NCBI RefSeq assembly: GCF_013085545.1
Contig: NZ_CP039543.1
Coordinates: 3,999,322-4,063,321, forward strand
Length of the DNA: 64,000 nt
DNA from: Oceanidesulfovibrio marinus
GTDB taxonomy: Bacteria > Desulfobacterota > Desulfovibrionia > Desulfovibrionales > Desulfovibrionaceae
Direction: 5' to 3'
In this document: piece by piece, positions 33,171 through 45,742 of the stretch
Layout: each line of letters begins with the position of its first letter
Position numbering within the stretch: position 1 is the stretch's first letter
Position numbers and translations under genes: made by a program
Notes under the pieces: generated by a model
What the model saw: only the letters and a program-made list of their open reading frames with translations
Database searches by the model: none
What the model was told of the DNA's origin: nothing

Positions 33171-35696
33171 TCAGGCGGTCTCGCCCTGCATGACCTCCAG
33201 CAGCACGTTGCGCAGCTCTTTCATATCCACGGGCTTGGCGATGTAGGCGTTCATGCCGGCGGAAAGGAACCGCTCGCGGTCTCCGGCCATGGCGTGGGCC
33301 GTCATGGCCACGATGGGTATGTTCTGGCCGGGCCCCAGGGAGTCGTCCGCGCGTATGGCCTCCGTGGTCTGCATTCCGTCCATGCCCGGCATCTGCACAT
33401 CCATGATCAGGATGTCGAACTCCTCCACGCGCAGGCACTCGATGGCCTCCTCCCCGGTGGAGACGACCACGGCGTCGTAACCGAGCTTTTCCAGAAAACG
33501 CTGCGTGGTGAGCTGGTTCAGCCTGTCGTCCTCGGTGACGAGGATGCGATGCGCCGCATTGGGTTCCGGCGTGCACGGACTCTCTGGCGGGACGTCCTCG
33601 CAGCGGGCCGGGAACTCCAGGGTGAAATGGACGGTGGTGCCGCCGTCCGGAACGCTCTCGATTCCGACCTCGCCGCCCAGGCGGTCCACAATGCGCTTCA
33701 CCAGGCTGAGACCGATGCCGGCGCCCTGGTAGCGGCGGGTGTAGGATCCATCCACCTGGGCGAAGGGTTCGAAGATATCGTTCAGCTTGTCCTTGGCAAT
33801 GCCGATGCCGGTGTCACAGACCGAAAAGCGTAAGCGAGCCAGCCCCTTGCTGGAGCTTTGGATCCGCTGGACAGAGATGCGCACGTGGCCCTGGGGCGTG
33901 AACTTGAGCGCGTTGCCCACGAGATGCAGGAGAACCTGCCGCACCCGGCCCACGTCTCCCAGCAGTGTGGCCGGAACATCCGCATCGACCTTTGAGAACA
34001 GGGAGAGCCCGCGCCTGAGGGCTTCGATGCGGAAGTTGTCGATGACGGTTACCACGGCCTGGGCTGGAGAGAAGGGCGCGACGACGAAGGTCGCCGTTCC
34101 GGTGTCGAAGCGGGAGAGCTCCAGGATGTCCTCGATGATGGTCAACAGGCTCTTGCCCGACTCCAGAGCGACGTTGATGTACTGCTGCTGGTCGTCGTTG
34201 ACGTGGGTGTTGGAGGAGAGAAGCTGCAGCATGCCGAAGATGCCGTTGAGGGGCGTGCGTATCTCGTGGCTCATGTTGGCCAGGAACTCGCTCTTGGTGC
34301 GGCTGGCGGATTCGGCCTGCTCCTTGGCGGCGATGAGTTGCGACTCCGACCGCTTGCGGTCGGTGATGTCCCTGGATACGCCGATCCAGGCGTTGATCTC
34401 GCCGGCTTCGTTACGCAGGGGCGTTGTCACCATCTCGGTCCAGACCGTGGAGCCGTCCTTGCGAATCTGCACGTACTCCTCGCGGACAGCCTCCTCATGG
34501 GGCTTGGCGTCCGGCAACCCATCCATGAAACCTTGCAGCATGCTGGCCCTGAGCCGTTTGAACGACTCCGGCAGGAAGTGGTCCTCAAGCCGCAAAGCGA
34601 GCGCCTCGTTCGGGGTGTAGCCCAGAAGCCGCTCCACGGACGGGCTGATGTACTGGTAGCGAAAGTCCCGGCCCACGATGCCGATGACGTCGCCGGCGTT
34701 GTCGGCCAGCAGACGGTACAGCTCTTCGTTCTCATGGGCCTTGCGCTCCGCATCCTTGTACTCGCTGAGGTCCGTTGCGGACCCGATGATACCCTGGAGG
34801 GAACCGTCGGCGGCGCAGTACACCGCCTGCGAGAACTGCACCTCGCGCACGTTGTCGTCCGTATCGCGCACGATGGCCTGGTAGCGCTGCACCCCGCCGT
34901 CCTCATACAGGGCGTCGTCATGGGCGCGGTACACGGCGGCGAGCTCCGGCTGCGCGATGTCCTGATCCGTGTAGCCAATGATGCGCTCCTTGGGCAGGCC
35001 CACCAGCTCGGCAAAGGCTTCGTTGCAGTTCTGGTACACGCCGTCCGTGTTCTTGTAGAAGATTGCGGTGGGCAGGGCGTCGGAAAGGGTGCGGTTGTAT
35101 CGTTGCTGCTCGTCCAGCTGCTCGCGGGCGTTCTTGTGCGCCTCGATTTCCTGGCTGAGTCGCAGGTTGGCCAGCCCCTGGCGCGAGATGAGGCCCACGA
35201 AGTTGCGGTGAAATTCCAGGATGCTGCGCACCTGCTCCCGGCTCAGGCGGGGAGTCGCGTCGTACATGGCGAGGTACGCTTCCTCGTCAAAGCCGTAGCG
35301 GCGCGCCTGCTCGCGCAGGCGGCCGGGGTCCACCGTATCATCGTCATACAGGAAGGAGCAGAACATCAGGGAGGCGAGATGTTTGCCTTCGATTGTAATG
35401 GGGACGTCTATATGCCTGAGGCCGTTGGGGCAGTGCCGGTGGATGACACCTTCCGGAGTGGACTCGGCCTGCCCGGCGCTGCGGTCCGGACTGCCGCCGT
35501 TACGCAGGCATGCTGCTGCCGCCTCGGGGTGGGAGGCGTGGAACGCCTCGCAGAGTTGCGACGCCGCCGTGGAGACGAGGCGATTGGCGTCGCGGTCGAT
35601 AATAATGGTGGGGATGGCGCTTGCTTTGTATAAAGCGTCGGCCATGGACTGAAGGTCGTTAATGTTGACGAGTTCGGCAAAAGAGTATCCCGGCAC
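33171..35696 (-). CDS. Hybrid sensor histidine kinase with PocR, two PAS and receiver domains
   Basis: The 841-residue protein begins with a PocR ligand-binding domain (about 8-175, FAELVNINDLQSMADALYKA). PAS domains follow at about 200-320 and 325-450. The kinase core is HisKA with NMSHEIRTPLNGIFGM (His477), HATPase with VGNALKFTP and DTGIGIAKDKLNDIFEPF, and a receiver at 716-838 with phosphoacceptor Asp766 (ILIMDVQMPGMDG). No membrane helix is seen, so it is cytoplasmic. The start codon is GTG after GGGGG. No partner output gene lies adjacent. Confidence 0.93.
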   Translation of the reverse strand: MPGYSFAELVNINDLQSMADALYKASAIPTIIIDRDANRLVSTAASQLCEAFHASHPEAAAACLRNGGSPDRSAGQAESTPEGVIHRHCPNGLRHIDVPITIEGKHLASLMFCSFLYDDDTVDPGRLREQARRYGFDEEAYLAMYDATPRLSREQVRSILEFHRNFVGLISRQGLANLRLSQEIEAHKNAREQLDEQQRYNRTLSDALPTAIFYKNTDGVYQNCNEAFAELVGLPKERIIGYTDQDIAQPELAAVYRAHDDALYEDGGVQRYQAIVRDTDDNVREVQFSQAVYCAADGSLQGIIGSATDLSEYKDAERKAHENEELYRLLADNAGDVIGIVGRDFRYQYISPSVERLLGYTPNEALALRLEDHFLPESFKRLRASMLQGFMDGLPDAKPHEEAVREEYVQIRKDGSTVWTEMVTTPLRNEAGEINAWIGVSRDITDRKRSESQLIAAKEQAESASRTKSEFLANMSHEIRTPLNGIFGMLQLLSSNTHVNDDQQQYINVALESGKSLLTIIEDILELSRFDTGTATFVVAPFSPAQAVVTVIDNFRIEALRRGLSLFSKVDADVPATLLGDVGRVRQVLLHLVGNALKFTPQGHVRISVQRIQSSSKGLARLRFSVCDTGIGIAKDKLNDIFEPFAQVDGSYTRRYQGAGIGLSLVKRIVDRLGGEVGIESVPDGGTTVHFTLEFPARCEDVPPESPCTPEPNAAHRILVTEDDRLNQLTTQRFLEKLGYDAVVVSTGEEAIECLRVEEFDILIMDVQMPGMDGMQTTEAIRADDSLGPGQNIPIVAMTAHAMAGDRERFLSAGMNAYIAKPVDMKELRNVLLEVMQGETA

Positions 35697-35880
35697 GTCG
35701 TATCCCCCGTAAATTCAAAGTCGTGACTTACGGGTACTTGATATTTAAATCAAACTCAACAGATTTGAGTAGTGTGGAATGAGTAACACGAATATTGAAA
35801 CGTGTAGTAAATATTCGGAGAGGACGAGGCCCGCAACGCTTCTGGGGTGTGGATTGTTGCGGCTGGCTGTCGGACGCGCC

Positions 35881-36240
35881 TTACTCCGCAGGCAGCGGCA
35901 ACCCGTGCATCCGCAGGAAGGAGAGCTTGTCCCAGTAGCCGCGCTGGAACACGATTCGATCGTTTTGCACATGGAAGAAGCCGCAGCCCCGGAGGCCGAG
36001 CGGGTCCTTCCATTCAAGGATGGCCCACTCCCCGTCCTCGAAGATGTTCTCTACGATGCAGACCATCTCGGCGCTGGCGAACTCCCGGGCGAACATATCC
36101 CGTATCGCATCCCGGCCCTGTACCAGCGACTCCGCCACCTGGTGGTTCACAGCGTCTTCGGCGTAGAAAGCGGCAATCGCCTCGGCATCTGCAGCGTTGA
36201 ATGCCTCCACCCACCGGGTCACGAGCTCCTTCGGGTGCAT
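35881..36240 (-). CDS. NTF2-like / SnoaL-type small protein
   Basis: The 119-residue product fits the nuclear-transport-factor-2-like fold: VTRWVEAFNAADAEAIAAFY followed by AEDAVNHQVAESLVQGRDAI, then beta strands WAILEWKDPLGLRGCGFFHV. These cone-shaped proteins act as isomerases, hydrolases or binding modules, and no catalytic residues identify which. The ATG at 36240 follows GAGGG. It lies 100 bases downstream of the amidoligase/amidotransferase pair on the same strand and could belong to that unit. Confidence 0.8.
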   Translation of the reverse strand: MHPKELVTRWVEAFNAADAEAIAAFYAEDAVNHQVAESLVQGRDAIRDMFAREFASAEMVCIVENIFEDGEWAILEWKDPLGLRGCGFFHVQNDRIVFQRGYWDKLSFLRMHGLPLPAE

Positions 36241-36339
36241 GTCGATCCCTCGATTCGTCTGAGATGGCAGGAAGTGTGCCGGCAGGATTGCGTTCGCGCG
36301 CAACCTGGGATTCCATAACTGCGCGAGCCGGTTCCCGGA

Positions 36340-37152
36340 CTACATCTCCCGAGCCTCTTCCTCGCGGTGAATGCGGCAGGCGTTCGCCGCCTGGACCATG
36401 GCGCGGAACAGCCGCCGTTGCTCCTTTTTCTGCTGCAAAAACTCTGGATGCCACTGCACGCCGATCACGAACTCGCGCCCTATGTGTTCGATGGCCTGGA
36501 CCACGCCGTTGAGCTCCTGCGCAGAGATGCAGAGCCCCTCGCCCAGATCGTCCACGGCCTGGTCGTGCAGGGCGTTCACGCGGAGCTTCTCGCGCTGAAA
36601 CACCTTCTGGAGCCGCAATCCGGGTTCCAGCCGCACCAGCACCTGTGGCAGGATGGTGCGCACCTGCGGCTCCTCCATGTAGAACTCGGTGATGCTCTTG
36701 AACAGGGTGCCGCCCAGAAAGACGTTGAGCAGCTGCATGCCGCGGCAGATGCCGAGCACCGGAATGTCATCGTCCAGGGCCTGCTCCAGCAGGGCATACT
36801 CCAGCTTGTCCCGCGCCGTATCGCCGGAGGCCGTGCGCTTGCGCGAGGAGAGCAGCCAGCGCAGCGAGGCCACCAGTGGATACCAGACCAGGCCGATGAG
36901 GTAGTGCACGGTTTCGGGCTCGGCCGCGTCCAGGTCGTCCAGGGGGTGCTCGCCGCGTTCTTCGTACAGCGATTCGGCCACGTCGGCCCCGCCGCTGATG
37001 ATCAGGCCATCGAGCTGCACCTGCTGCTTGGGGTTTGCCGGATGCAGGCGCACGGGCCGGCCCCCGGCCAGGAAGATGGCCAGGGCGGTGAAGAACCACA
37101 TGCCGGCGCCGCCCTTGTCCGGCCCGCTGACGCCTATGCGCGGCCGAGCCAT
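36340..37152 (-). CDS. Class I glutamine amidotransferase / peptidase C26 (PuuD-like)
   Basis: The 270-residue product has the C26 fold: ARPRIGVSGPDKGGAGMWFF at the N-terminus, LDGLIISGGADVAESLYEER, the nucleophile elbow VLGICRGMQLLNVFLGGTLF with the catalytic Cys, and EFVIGVQWHPEFLQ with the catalytic His and Glu. Relatives hydrolyse gamma-glutamyl bonds, such as gamma-glutamyl-GABA. Its start overlaps the end of the amidoligase gene by 19 bases, so the two are coupled. It might provide ammonia or remove the product of the ligase. AAGGTG precedes the ATG. Confidence 0.88.
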   Translation of the reverse strand: MARPRIGVSGPDKGGAGMWFFTALAIFLAGGRPVRLHPANPKQQVQLDGLIISGGADVAESLYEERGEHPLDDLDAAEPETVHYLIGLVWYPLVASLRWLLSSRKRTASGDTARDKLEYALLEQALDDDIPVLGICRGMQLLNVFLGGTLFKSITEFYMEEPQVRTILPQVLVRLEPGLRLQKVFQREKLRVNALHDQAVDDLGEGLCISAQELNGVVQAIEHIGREFVIGVQWHPEFLQQKKEQRRLFRAMVQAANACRIHREEEAREM

Positions 37153-38132
37153 ACCGGCACCTTTTCTTTCCATGACGAGGTGAAGAGATCGAAGGGAAAG
37201 CCCGGAGTGTTCTGGAAGTCCTCGGCCATGGCGGCCAGGGTGTCCGGCCTGCGGGAGAGCTCGTCCACCTCGGTCCAGAGCGCCCACTCGTCGGCGATGC
37301 GCCAGTTTGGATCGTCGATCAGGCAGTTGGGCAGGCGGTAGTGGAAGGCCGGCCGCGGCTTGATGAGGTGCTTCTCCCTGGCTCGGGACATCACACGGTC
37401 GCGGTCCAGATGGGCGAAGAGCGGCAGGCAGTCAAGCGGCCGGTTGCGTGTGGAGTTGCTGTCCAGATAACTGTCGATGAGGAACTTTATGTCTGCCGGC
37501 ATGTACTCCGGGTCGGTCACCAGCCGGGTGTATCCGGACGGAAACTTGTCGATGAACGGGCTGAGCACGCGCGACACGTCGATGTCCGCAGCTTCGCGCA
37601 GCCAGGGGTAGCAGAGCAGGAAGGCCTTGAGGAAGTTTGTCAGCGTGGCGACGCTGAGGTCCGGCGGCTCGATGTTGAACTGCAGGCCAAAGGCGTAGAG
37701 GATGGAGGCGCGGGTGCCCTTTGCCTTGCGGCGGTGCAGCGCCTCGCGCAGATCGTCCATGGAGTCCAACTCGGTCATGGGTATGGGCGGAGCCACGACC
37801 TCGTAGGGGACGAGCTCTTCGGCCACGTCCAGCAGGAAGCGCTCGATGCGCTTCTCCTGCGATGCGTCGAGGTCGATGCCGATATCGCGCAGCAGGGAGA
37901 TGTAGCCCTTGCTGCGCAGCAGGGAGGAGTCCAGCTCCACCGAGAAGTTGCCGTAGGCCGTGTTCTCCACGCGGCAGACAAAGGTCCCGTCCTCGCAGGG
38001 CGTGCCGCCGAAGACCTCGCACACGGCCGCCGCGGCCTCGTTGATGTCCATCCCGGCGAACTCGAACTCCAGCCCCACGTGGCGGGGGGAGCCGTCGCTC
38101 TTTTCGGTGACTGTTGGCAGTACGAACGTCAT
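37134..38132 (-). CDS. Putative amidoligase (ATP-dependent COOH-NH2 ligase family)
   Basis: The 332-residue product matches the amidoligase family related to glutamine synthetase-fold ligases: HVGLEFEFAGMDINEAAAAV at the N-terminus, then NFSVELDSSLL, an acidic EELVPYEVVAPPIPMTELDS segment and the ILYAFGLQFNIEPPDL strand. The Glu/Asp/Asn residues probably bind metal and ATP. It should join a carboxylate and an amine, but neither substrate is predictable. The ATG at 38132 follows GAGGAGG. Its partner C26 amidotransferase overlaps it by 19 bases. Confidence 0.82.
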   Translation of the reverse strand: MTFVLPTVTEKSDGSPRHVGLEFEFAGMDINEAAAAVCEVFGGTPCEDGTFVCRVENTAYGNFSVELDSSLLRSKGYISLLRDIGIDLDASQEKRIERFLLDVAEELVPYEVVAPPIPMTELDSMDDLREALHRRKAKGTRASILYAFGLQFNIEPPDLSVATLTNFLKAFLLCYPWLREAADIDVSRVLSPFIDKFPSGYTRLVTDPEYMPADIKFLIDSYLDSNSTRNRPLDCLPLFAHLDRDRVMSRAREKHLIKPRPAFHYRLPNCLIDDPNWRIADEWALWTEVDELSRRPDTLAAMAEDFQNTPGFPFDLFTSSWKEKVPVWLGRA

Positions 38133-38458
38133 CCATCCTCCTCGTTGCGATCGCCTACCATAATGGTACATCAATTCGCAGGCTTGGTGGAAGAGTTAGT
38201 GGAGAGACAATGGCCGGAAGACCGGCGCCTTGCAACCGAAGATTTGCAGACGCCTGGACCGGAACACCCTGCGAACAGTGTCGATTTTTCCGCGAGGGCC
38301 GGTCGCCAACGCCCCCGGAGGACAGTTGCCGGACTTTCACTTGTACGCCTTTGCGCAGGTCTGTTACATGTGTGAGGAGCATACCGCCGCGCTCCGTGAA
38401 TCGTCCGGCGGTCGTCCATGCCCGATTCGCAACCAATCAGACACCGCGAGATATATTC
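38133..38458. other. Divergent intergenic region between the amidoligase and malQ
   Basis: No gene was supported in these 326 bases. The malQ frame is open upstream and would encode a Cys-rich peptide (CEQCRFF near 38275), but it lacks similarity to anything that I know. Promoters for both sides should lie here, yet no strong consensus was seen. Confidence 0.4.
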
Positions 38459-39955
38459 ATGAAGACGCGAGCCTGTGGAATACTGCTGCACCCCACTTCC
38501 CTGCCGTCCAGGTACGGCGTGGGGGATATGGGACCGGAAGCGTACCGTTTTGCCGAGCTGCTGGCCGAGGCTGGCATGCTGTACTGGCAGATGCTGCCCC
38601 TGGGGCCCACATCCCCGGCCCTTGGCAACTCCCCGTACGCCGGGTTCACCGCATTTGCCGGCAACCCTCTGCTCATCAGCCCGGCGGCCCTGGTCTCCGA
38701 CGGCTTCCTGCGCCAGGACGACCTGGGCGATCCATGGCCGGTGCACCGCAACGCCCTGGACTACGCCGCCGTGGAGCGCGACCGCGGCCGGATACTGACC
38801 ATCGCCTTTGAGCGCGCCCGCTCCGGCCTCGACGCCGACCCGGAGTTTAAGGCCTACTGCAGAAAGTCCGCGTACTGGCTGGATGACTGGGCCCTGTTCA
38901 CCAGCCTCAAGGACAGCTATGGCGGCAAGCCCTGGAGCCAGTGGGCCGAAGGCCACCGCTTCCGCGATCCCAAGGCCCTGGACGAGTGGCGCGAAAAGGC
39001 CGCGCGGGAGATTCTGGCCGAGAAGTTCACCCAGTATCTTTTCCACAAGCAGTGGGCCGAGCTCAGGGACTACTGCCGCTCCAACGAGGTGCACCTGTTC
39101 GGCGATATGCCCATCTACGTGGCGCATGACTCGGCCGATGTCTGGGCGCATCCCAATCTTTTCAAGCTCGATGCGGACCGCAATCCGCTGTACGTGGCCG
39201 GGGTTCCGCCGGACTACTTCAGCGCCACGGGCCAGCGCTGGGGCAACCCGGTGTACAACTGGCGCGCGCACCGGGAGAGCGGCTTCTCGTGGTGGCTGTC
39301 GCGCATCGGCCATGTGCTGGACCGCTTCGACATGGCGCGGGTGGACCACTTCCGCGGCTTTGTGGGCTACTGGGAGATTCCGGCCGAGGAGGAGACCGCC
39401 ATCAAGGGCCGCTGGGTGGACTCACCCGGCGTGGAGCTCTTCACGGCCATGGCCCGGCGCTTCCCCTCGCTGCCCATCGTGGCCGAGGACCTGGGCGTGA
39501 TCACCTCCGAGGTGCGGGAGCTGCGCCAGCTTTTCAGCCTGCCGGGCATGCGCATCATCCAGTTCGCATTCGGCAAGGAATGGCCTAAGCACGTGCCCCA
39601 TTTGCACACGTCGGACAGCGTCGTGTATACTGGCACGCACGACAACAACACCTTCCGGGGCTGGTACCGCACCGAGGCCGGGGACAAGGAGCGCTGCACC
39701 TTCCACGAGTACCTGGGCCACGCGCCGGCCGAGGAGCGCGTTCACCTGGAGGGCATTCGGCTGGCCATGTCCAGCGTGGCGGACACGGTGATCGTGCCCA
39801 TGCAGGACGTGCTCGGCCTGGACGAGAGCTGCCGCATGAACCGGCCCTCCACTCTTTCCGGCAACTGGGAGTGGCGGCTGCTGCCGGACGAGGCGGCCAC
39901 GGACAGCTTTGCAGAGATGGCGCGCATGGCGCGCTTCTTCGACAGGGCCGGCTAG
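38459..39955 (+). CDS. malQ: 4-alpha-glucanotransferase (amylomaltase)
   Basis: MalQ transfers glucan chains between maltodextrins, releasing glucose. The 498-residue GH77 protein begins MKTRACGILLHPTSLPSRYG, then GMLYWQMLPLGPTSPALGNS. The active-site stretches are MARVDHFRGFVGYWEIP (nucleophile Asp), PIVAEDLGVI (acid/base Glu) and GTHDNNTFRGWY (third acidic residue). Length and order match the family. The ATG at 38459 is the family start. It lies about 200 bases upstream of treS, so together they connect alpha-glucans to maltose and trehalose. Confidence 0.96.
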   Translation: MKTRACGILLHPTSLPSRYGVGDMGPEAYRFAELLAEAGMLYWQMLPLGPTSPALGNSPYAGFTAFAGNPLLISPAALVSDGFLRQDDLGDPWPVHRNALDYAAVERDRGRILTIAFERARSGLDADPEFKAYCRKSAYWLDDWALFTSLKDSYGGKPWSQWAEGHRFRDPKALDEWREKAAREILAEKFTQYLFHKQWAELRDYCRSNEVHLFGDMPIYVAHDSADVWAHPNLFKLDADRNPLYVAGVPPDYFSATGQRWGNPVYNWRAHRESGFSWWLSRIGHVLDRFDMARVDHFRGFVGYWEIPAEEETAIKGRWVDSPGVELFTAMARRFPSLPIVAEDLGVITSEVRELRQLFSLPGMRIIQFAFGKEWPKHVPHLHTSDSVVYTGTHDNNTFRGWYRTEAGDKERCTFHEYLGHAPAEERVHLEGIRLAMSSVADTVIVPMQDVLGLDESCRMNRPSTLSGNWEWRLLPDEAATDSFAEMARMARFFDRAG

Positions 39956-40160
39956 GAGCTACCTCGAAAAAGCCCTTTTGCCCTGTGGCTGCGTCAGGCT
40001 CTTCCTGTGCGGAGGTCGAATACTGTCAGGTATACTCCCTCCGCCCGGAGCTCGGCTTCCTTGCCGCAGAACAAAAGTACTATTTTTGATAACGCTTCCG
40101 GGCGACGGCAAAGATCCATCCACAACAAAATACAGCTGCGAGAAAGCGAGACCCAACACG

Positions 40161-43493
<3,333 letters not shown>

Positions 43494-43629
43494 CAGCCGG
43501 GCCACGGGCAGGGGCTGTCCTTCTGCGATGAAGGACGGGCCTGAACGTTGCTGGGTGCGCCACTGCGTGTGAGTTTCTCCAGGAAGAGCATCCCTGCGCG
43601 TTGTCTCTGACGGCGGCCCGTTTGCGTCT

Positions 43630-45615
43630 TCAGGAAAGATACTTGGCCACGAGGATGGTGGAATCGTCCTCCGGGCTGTCCTTGCCGCGGAATATCCGCA
43701 GATCCTCGATGATCGCGGCCACGATTCCGGCGGCGGACTTTTTGGCGTGGGTGCGGATCATCTCCTCCAGCCGGGTGTGGCCATACATGACGCCTTCGGG
43801 ATCGGTCGCCTCCCAGACGCCGTCCGTGGCCAGCACCAGAATGGAGCCCGCCTGAATGGTCTGCTGCTCGTGCTGGAAGTGAATGGAGGAGTCCACCCCC
43901 AGGATGGCGCCCTGGCCGCGCAGGTGGGTCACGGCGTCGCGGTCCGCCAGGTAGAGCAGCGCCGGCTCGTGGCCGCAGCGCACCCAGTGCACCACCGGGC
44001 TGCGCTCGGCGATCTCCACGGCAAAGAGCGAGAGGAAGCGGCCTGTGCCGTAGGTGTCGCGCGTGAGCAGCCAGTTGAGCTCCGAAATCGTCTCGGAAAG
44101 TGGCTTGCCCAGGGAGAGCAGCGCGCGGAACATCGCCCGCGCCGTGGTCATCAGGAGCGCGGCCTGGATGCCGTGGCCCGTGGCGTCGCCCACGGACAGG
44201 GTGATGCGCTGGCGGCCGTCGCCGCGCGGCGGGATCAGGATGAAGTCGTAGATGTCGCCGCCGGTCTCCTTGCTGTAGAGGCTCTCGCCGGCGATGTCCC
44301 AGCCGCCCAGGGGCGGCGCGGTCTGCGGCAGGAGCCGCCGCTGGATGAGCCGCGCCACATTGAGTGCCTCCTTGGTCCTCTCGTGCTCCTCGATGTTCTC
44401 GGCCATGTCGTTGAAGGTGCGGCGCATGGAGTCGATCTCGTCCTGCCTGCGGCGTTTGCGCGCCTTGACGCGCACGGTGTAGTCGCCGGCGGAGATGCGT
44501 TGCATGGCCTGGGCCAGCTCGCCCAGCGGCTGCGTGACCATGCGCGAGAACATGGAGGAGAGGAGCACCAGCAGCATGGCCATGGCCGCCAGCACGTAGC
44601 CCATGAAGCGTATCTGCTCCTGGAATGTCCGGTCGATGGTCTGTTGCGTCCGCTCAACCGTGCGCAGGTAGGGAGCCAGCGGCGAGACGAGCACCAGGGC
44701 CAGCGGACGGCCGGGTACCATGCCGTAGGCCCAGAAGCTCGGCACGCCCTGGTTGGCCATGAGCACCACGCCGCGGCGGCCGCTTTTCAGGTCCTGCAGC
44801 ATGTTCTCGAAGGGAATGGCGTCCGAGGAGGAAAGCAGGGGTGGGGCGCTGCCCACGGCCGCGGCAAAGGCGTTCACTGGCAGACCCGCCGACGCGCCGT
44901 CCGTGGCGTTGCTTTCCTTGGCGGCGTACTCCGGCGAAACCAGGAACGCCTGACTGCCGGTGGGCAGGGTACCGTCGCTGAACAGGCTGCGCGGCGGGGA
45001 GAAGTCGTAGGCCATGGCCACAACCGGCACATCCGGGTCCCGCAGCCCGGACAGGGTCGACTCATCGGAGCGCACGGCCATGGCGAGCACGACCACGCGC
45101 CGCCGGGTGATCGGGTCCTCGGCGTCGCCAATCCAGCACGGCCTGCTGCATTGCCGGGCCGTGTCGATCCATGGGGCGACCTTGCCGACCTCCAGCCGGA
45201 GGATGGCGCCGTCCGCATCCGCCTTGGGCCGCTGCCGGATCAGAAAGACGTCCTTGCCCGGCAAGTGGATTCCTTCCCAGATGATGTGCTGCGTCGCGGC
45301 CCGCCTCTGGTGCAGGAGAACCTGCCTGGCCGCCACTTCCGGTTCCTGCATGGCGCGCAGCCGGAGGCGCATGGAGTCCACGTGCGCCGTCAGAGACGAT
45401 TCCAGGAGGGACGAGGACAAATCGATGGTCTCCAGAAATCCGTCGAGCACGAGGCGCAGACCGCGCTCCGCGCCCTGCAACGTATTTTCGCGCGACCGTT
45501 CCAGAATCGACTTATTGAGCTGCAGCGTCGTGGTGTAGTCCAGGCCGATGGCCACAAGACCGGGCACCAGTGCCGTAACAAGGAGCAGGGCGAAGAGTTT
45601 TGTGCGATAGGACAT
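43630..45615 (-). CDS. Membrane-bound SpoIIE-family protein phosphatase with sensor and HAMP domains
   Basis: The 661-residue protein has a first membrane helix at residues 7-27 (FALLLVTALVPGLVAIGLDY), an extracytoplasmic sensor of about 310 residues, a second membrane helix at about 340-362, and a HAMP linker (about 362-415). The PP2C/SpoIIE domain follows, with ETGGDIYDFILIPP, LSVGDATGHGIQAALLMTTA carrying metal-binding Asp/Gly and VLATDGVWEATD. Such proteins dephosphorylate an anti-anti-sigma (STAS) partner; none lies nearby. The start codon ATG lies at 45613-45615. No clear terminator was seen downstream. Confidence 0.9.
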   Translation of the reverse strand: MSYRTKLFALLLVTALVPGLVAIGLDYTTTLQLNKSILERSRENTLQGAERGLRLVLDGFLETIDLSSSLLESSLTAHVDSMRLRLRAMQEPEVAARQVLLHQRRAATQHIIWEGIHLPGKDVFLIRQRPKADADGAILRLEVGKVAPWIDTARQCSRPCWIGDAEDPITRRRVVVLAMAVRSDESTLSGLRDPDVPVVAMAYDFSPPRSLFSDGTLPTGSQAFLVSPEYAAKESNATDGASAGLPVNAFAAAVGSAPPLLSSSDAIPFENMLQDLKSGRRGVVLMANQGVPSFWAYGMVPGRPLALVLVSPLAPYLRTVERTQQTIDRTFQEQIRFMGYVLAAMAMLLVLLSSMFSRMVTQPLGELAQAMQRISAGDYTVRVKARKRRRQDEIDSMRRTFNDMAENIEEHERTKEALNVARLIQRRLLPQTAPPLGGWDIAGESLYSKETGGDIYDFILIPPRGDGRQRITLSVGDATGHGIQAALLMTTARAMFRALLSLGKPLSETISELNWLLTRDTYGTGRFLSLFAVEIAERSPVVHWVRCGHEPALLYLADRDAVTHLRGQGAILGVDSSIHFQHEQQTIQAGSILVLATDGVWEATDPEGVMYGHTRLEEMIRTHAKKSAAGIVAAIIEDLRIFRGKDSPEDDSTILVAKYLS

Positions 45616-45742
45616 GCTGGGGCCTGATATATCGGAACTGGTTCGGGATGTTACAATACTTGCGGGAAAGCACGCATTACGTCAAGAAATTGTAAGGGTT
45701 TTGCGCCTTGACTTCCCCGGTCGCTGAACTAAATTCAGCATC

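Noticed and set aside
38190-38458. Cys-rich peptide upstream of malQ
   Set aside because: It is the in-frame upstream extension of malQ, lacks its own stop before malQ and has no family similarity.
43747-45627. 626-codon plus-strand frame opposite the SpoIIE phosphatase
   Set aside because: It is a His/Arg/Gly-rich shadow; the minus-strand phosphatase has all its family motifs.
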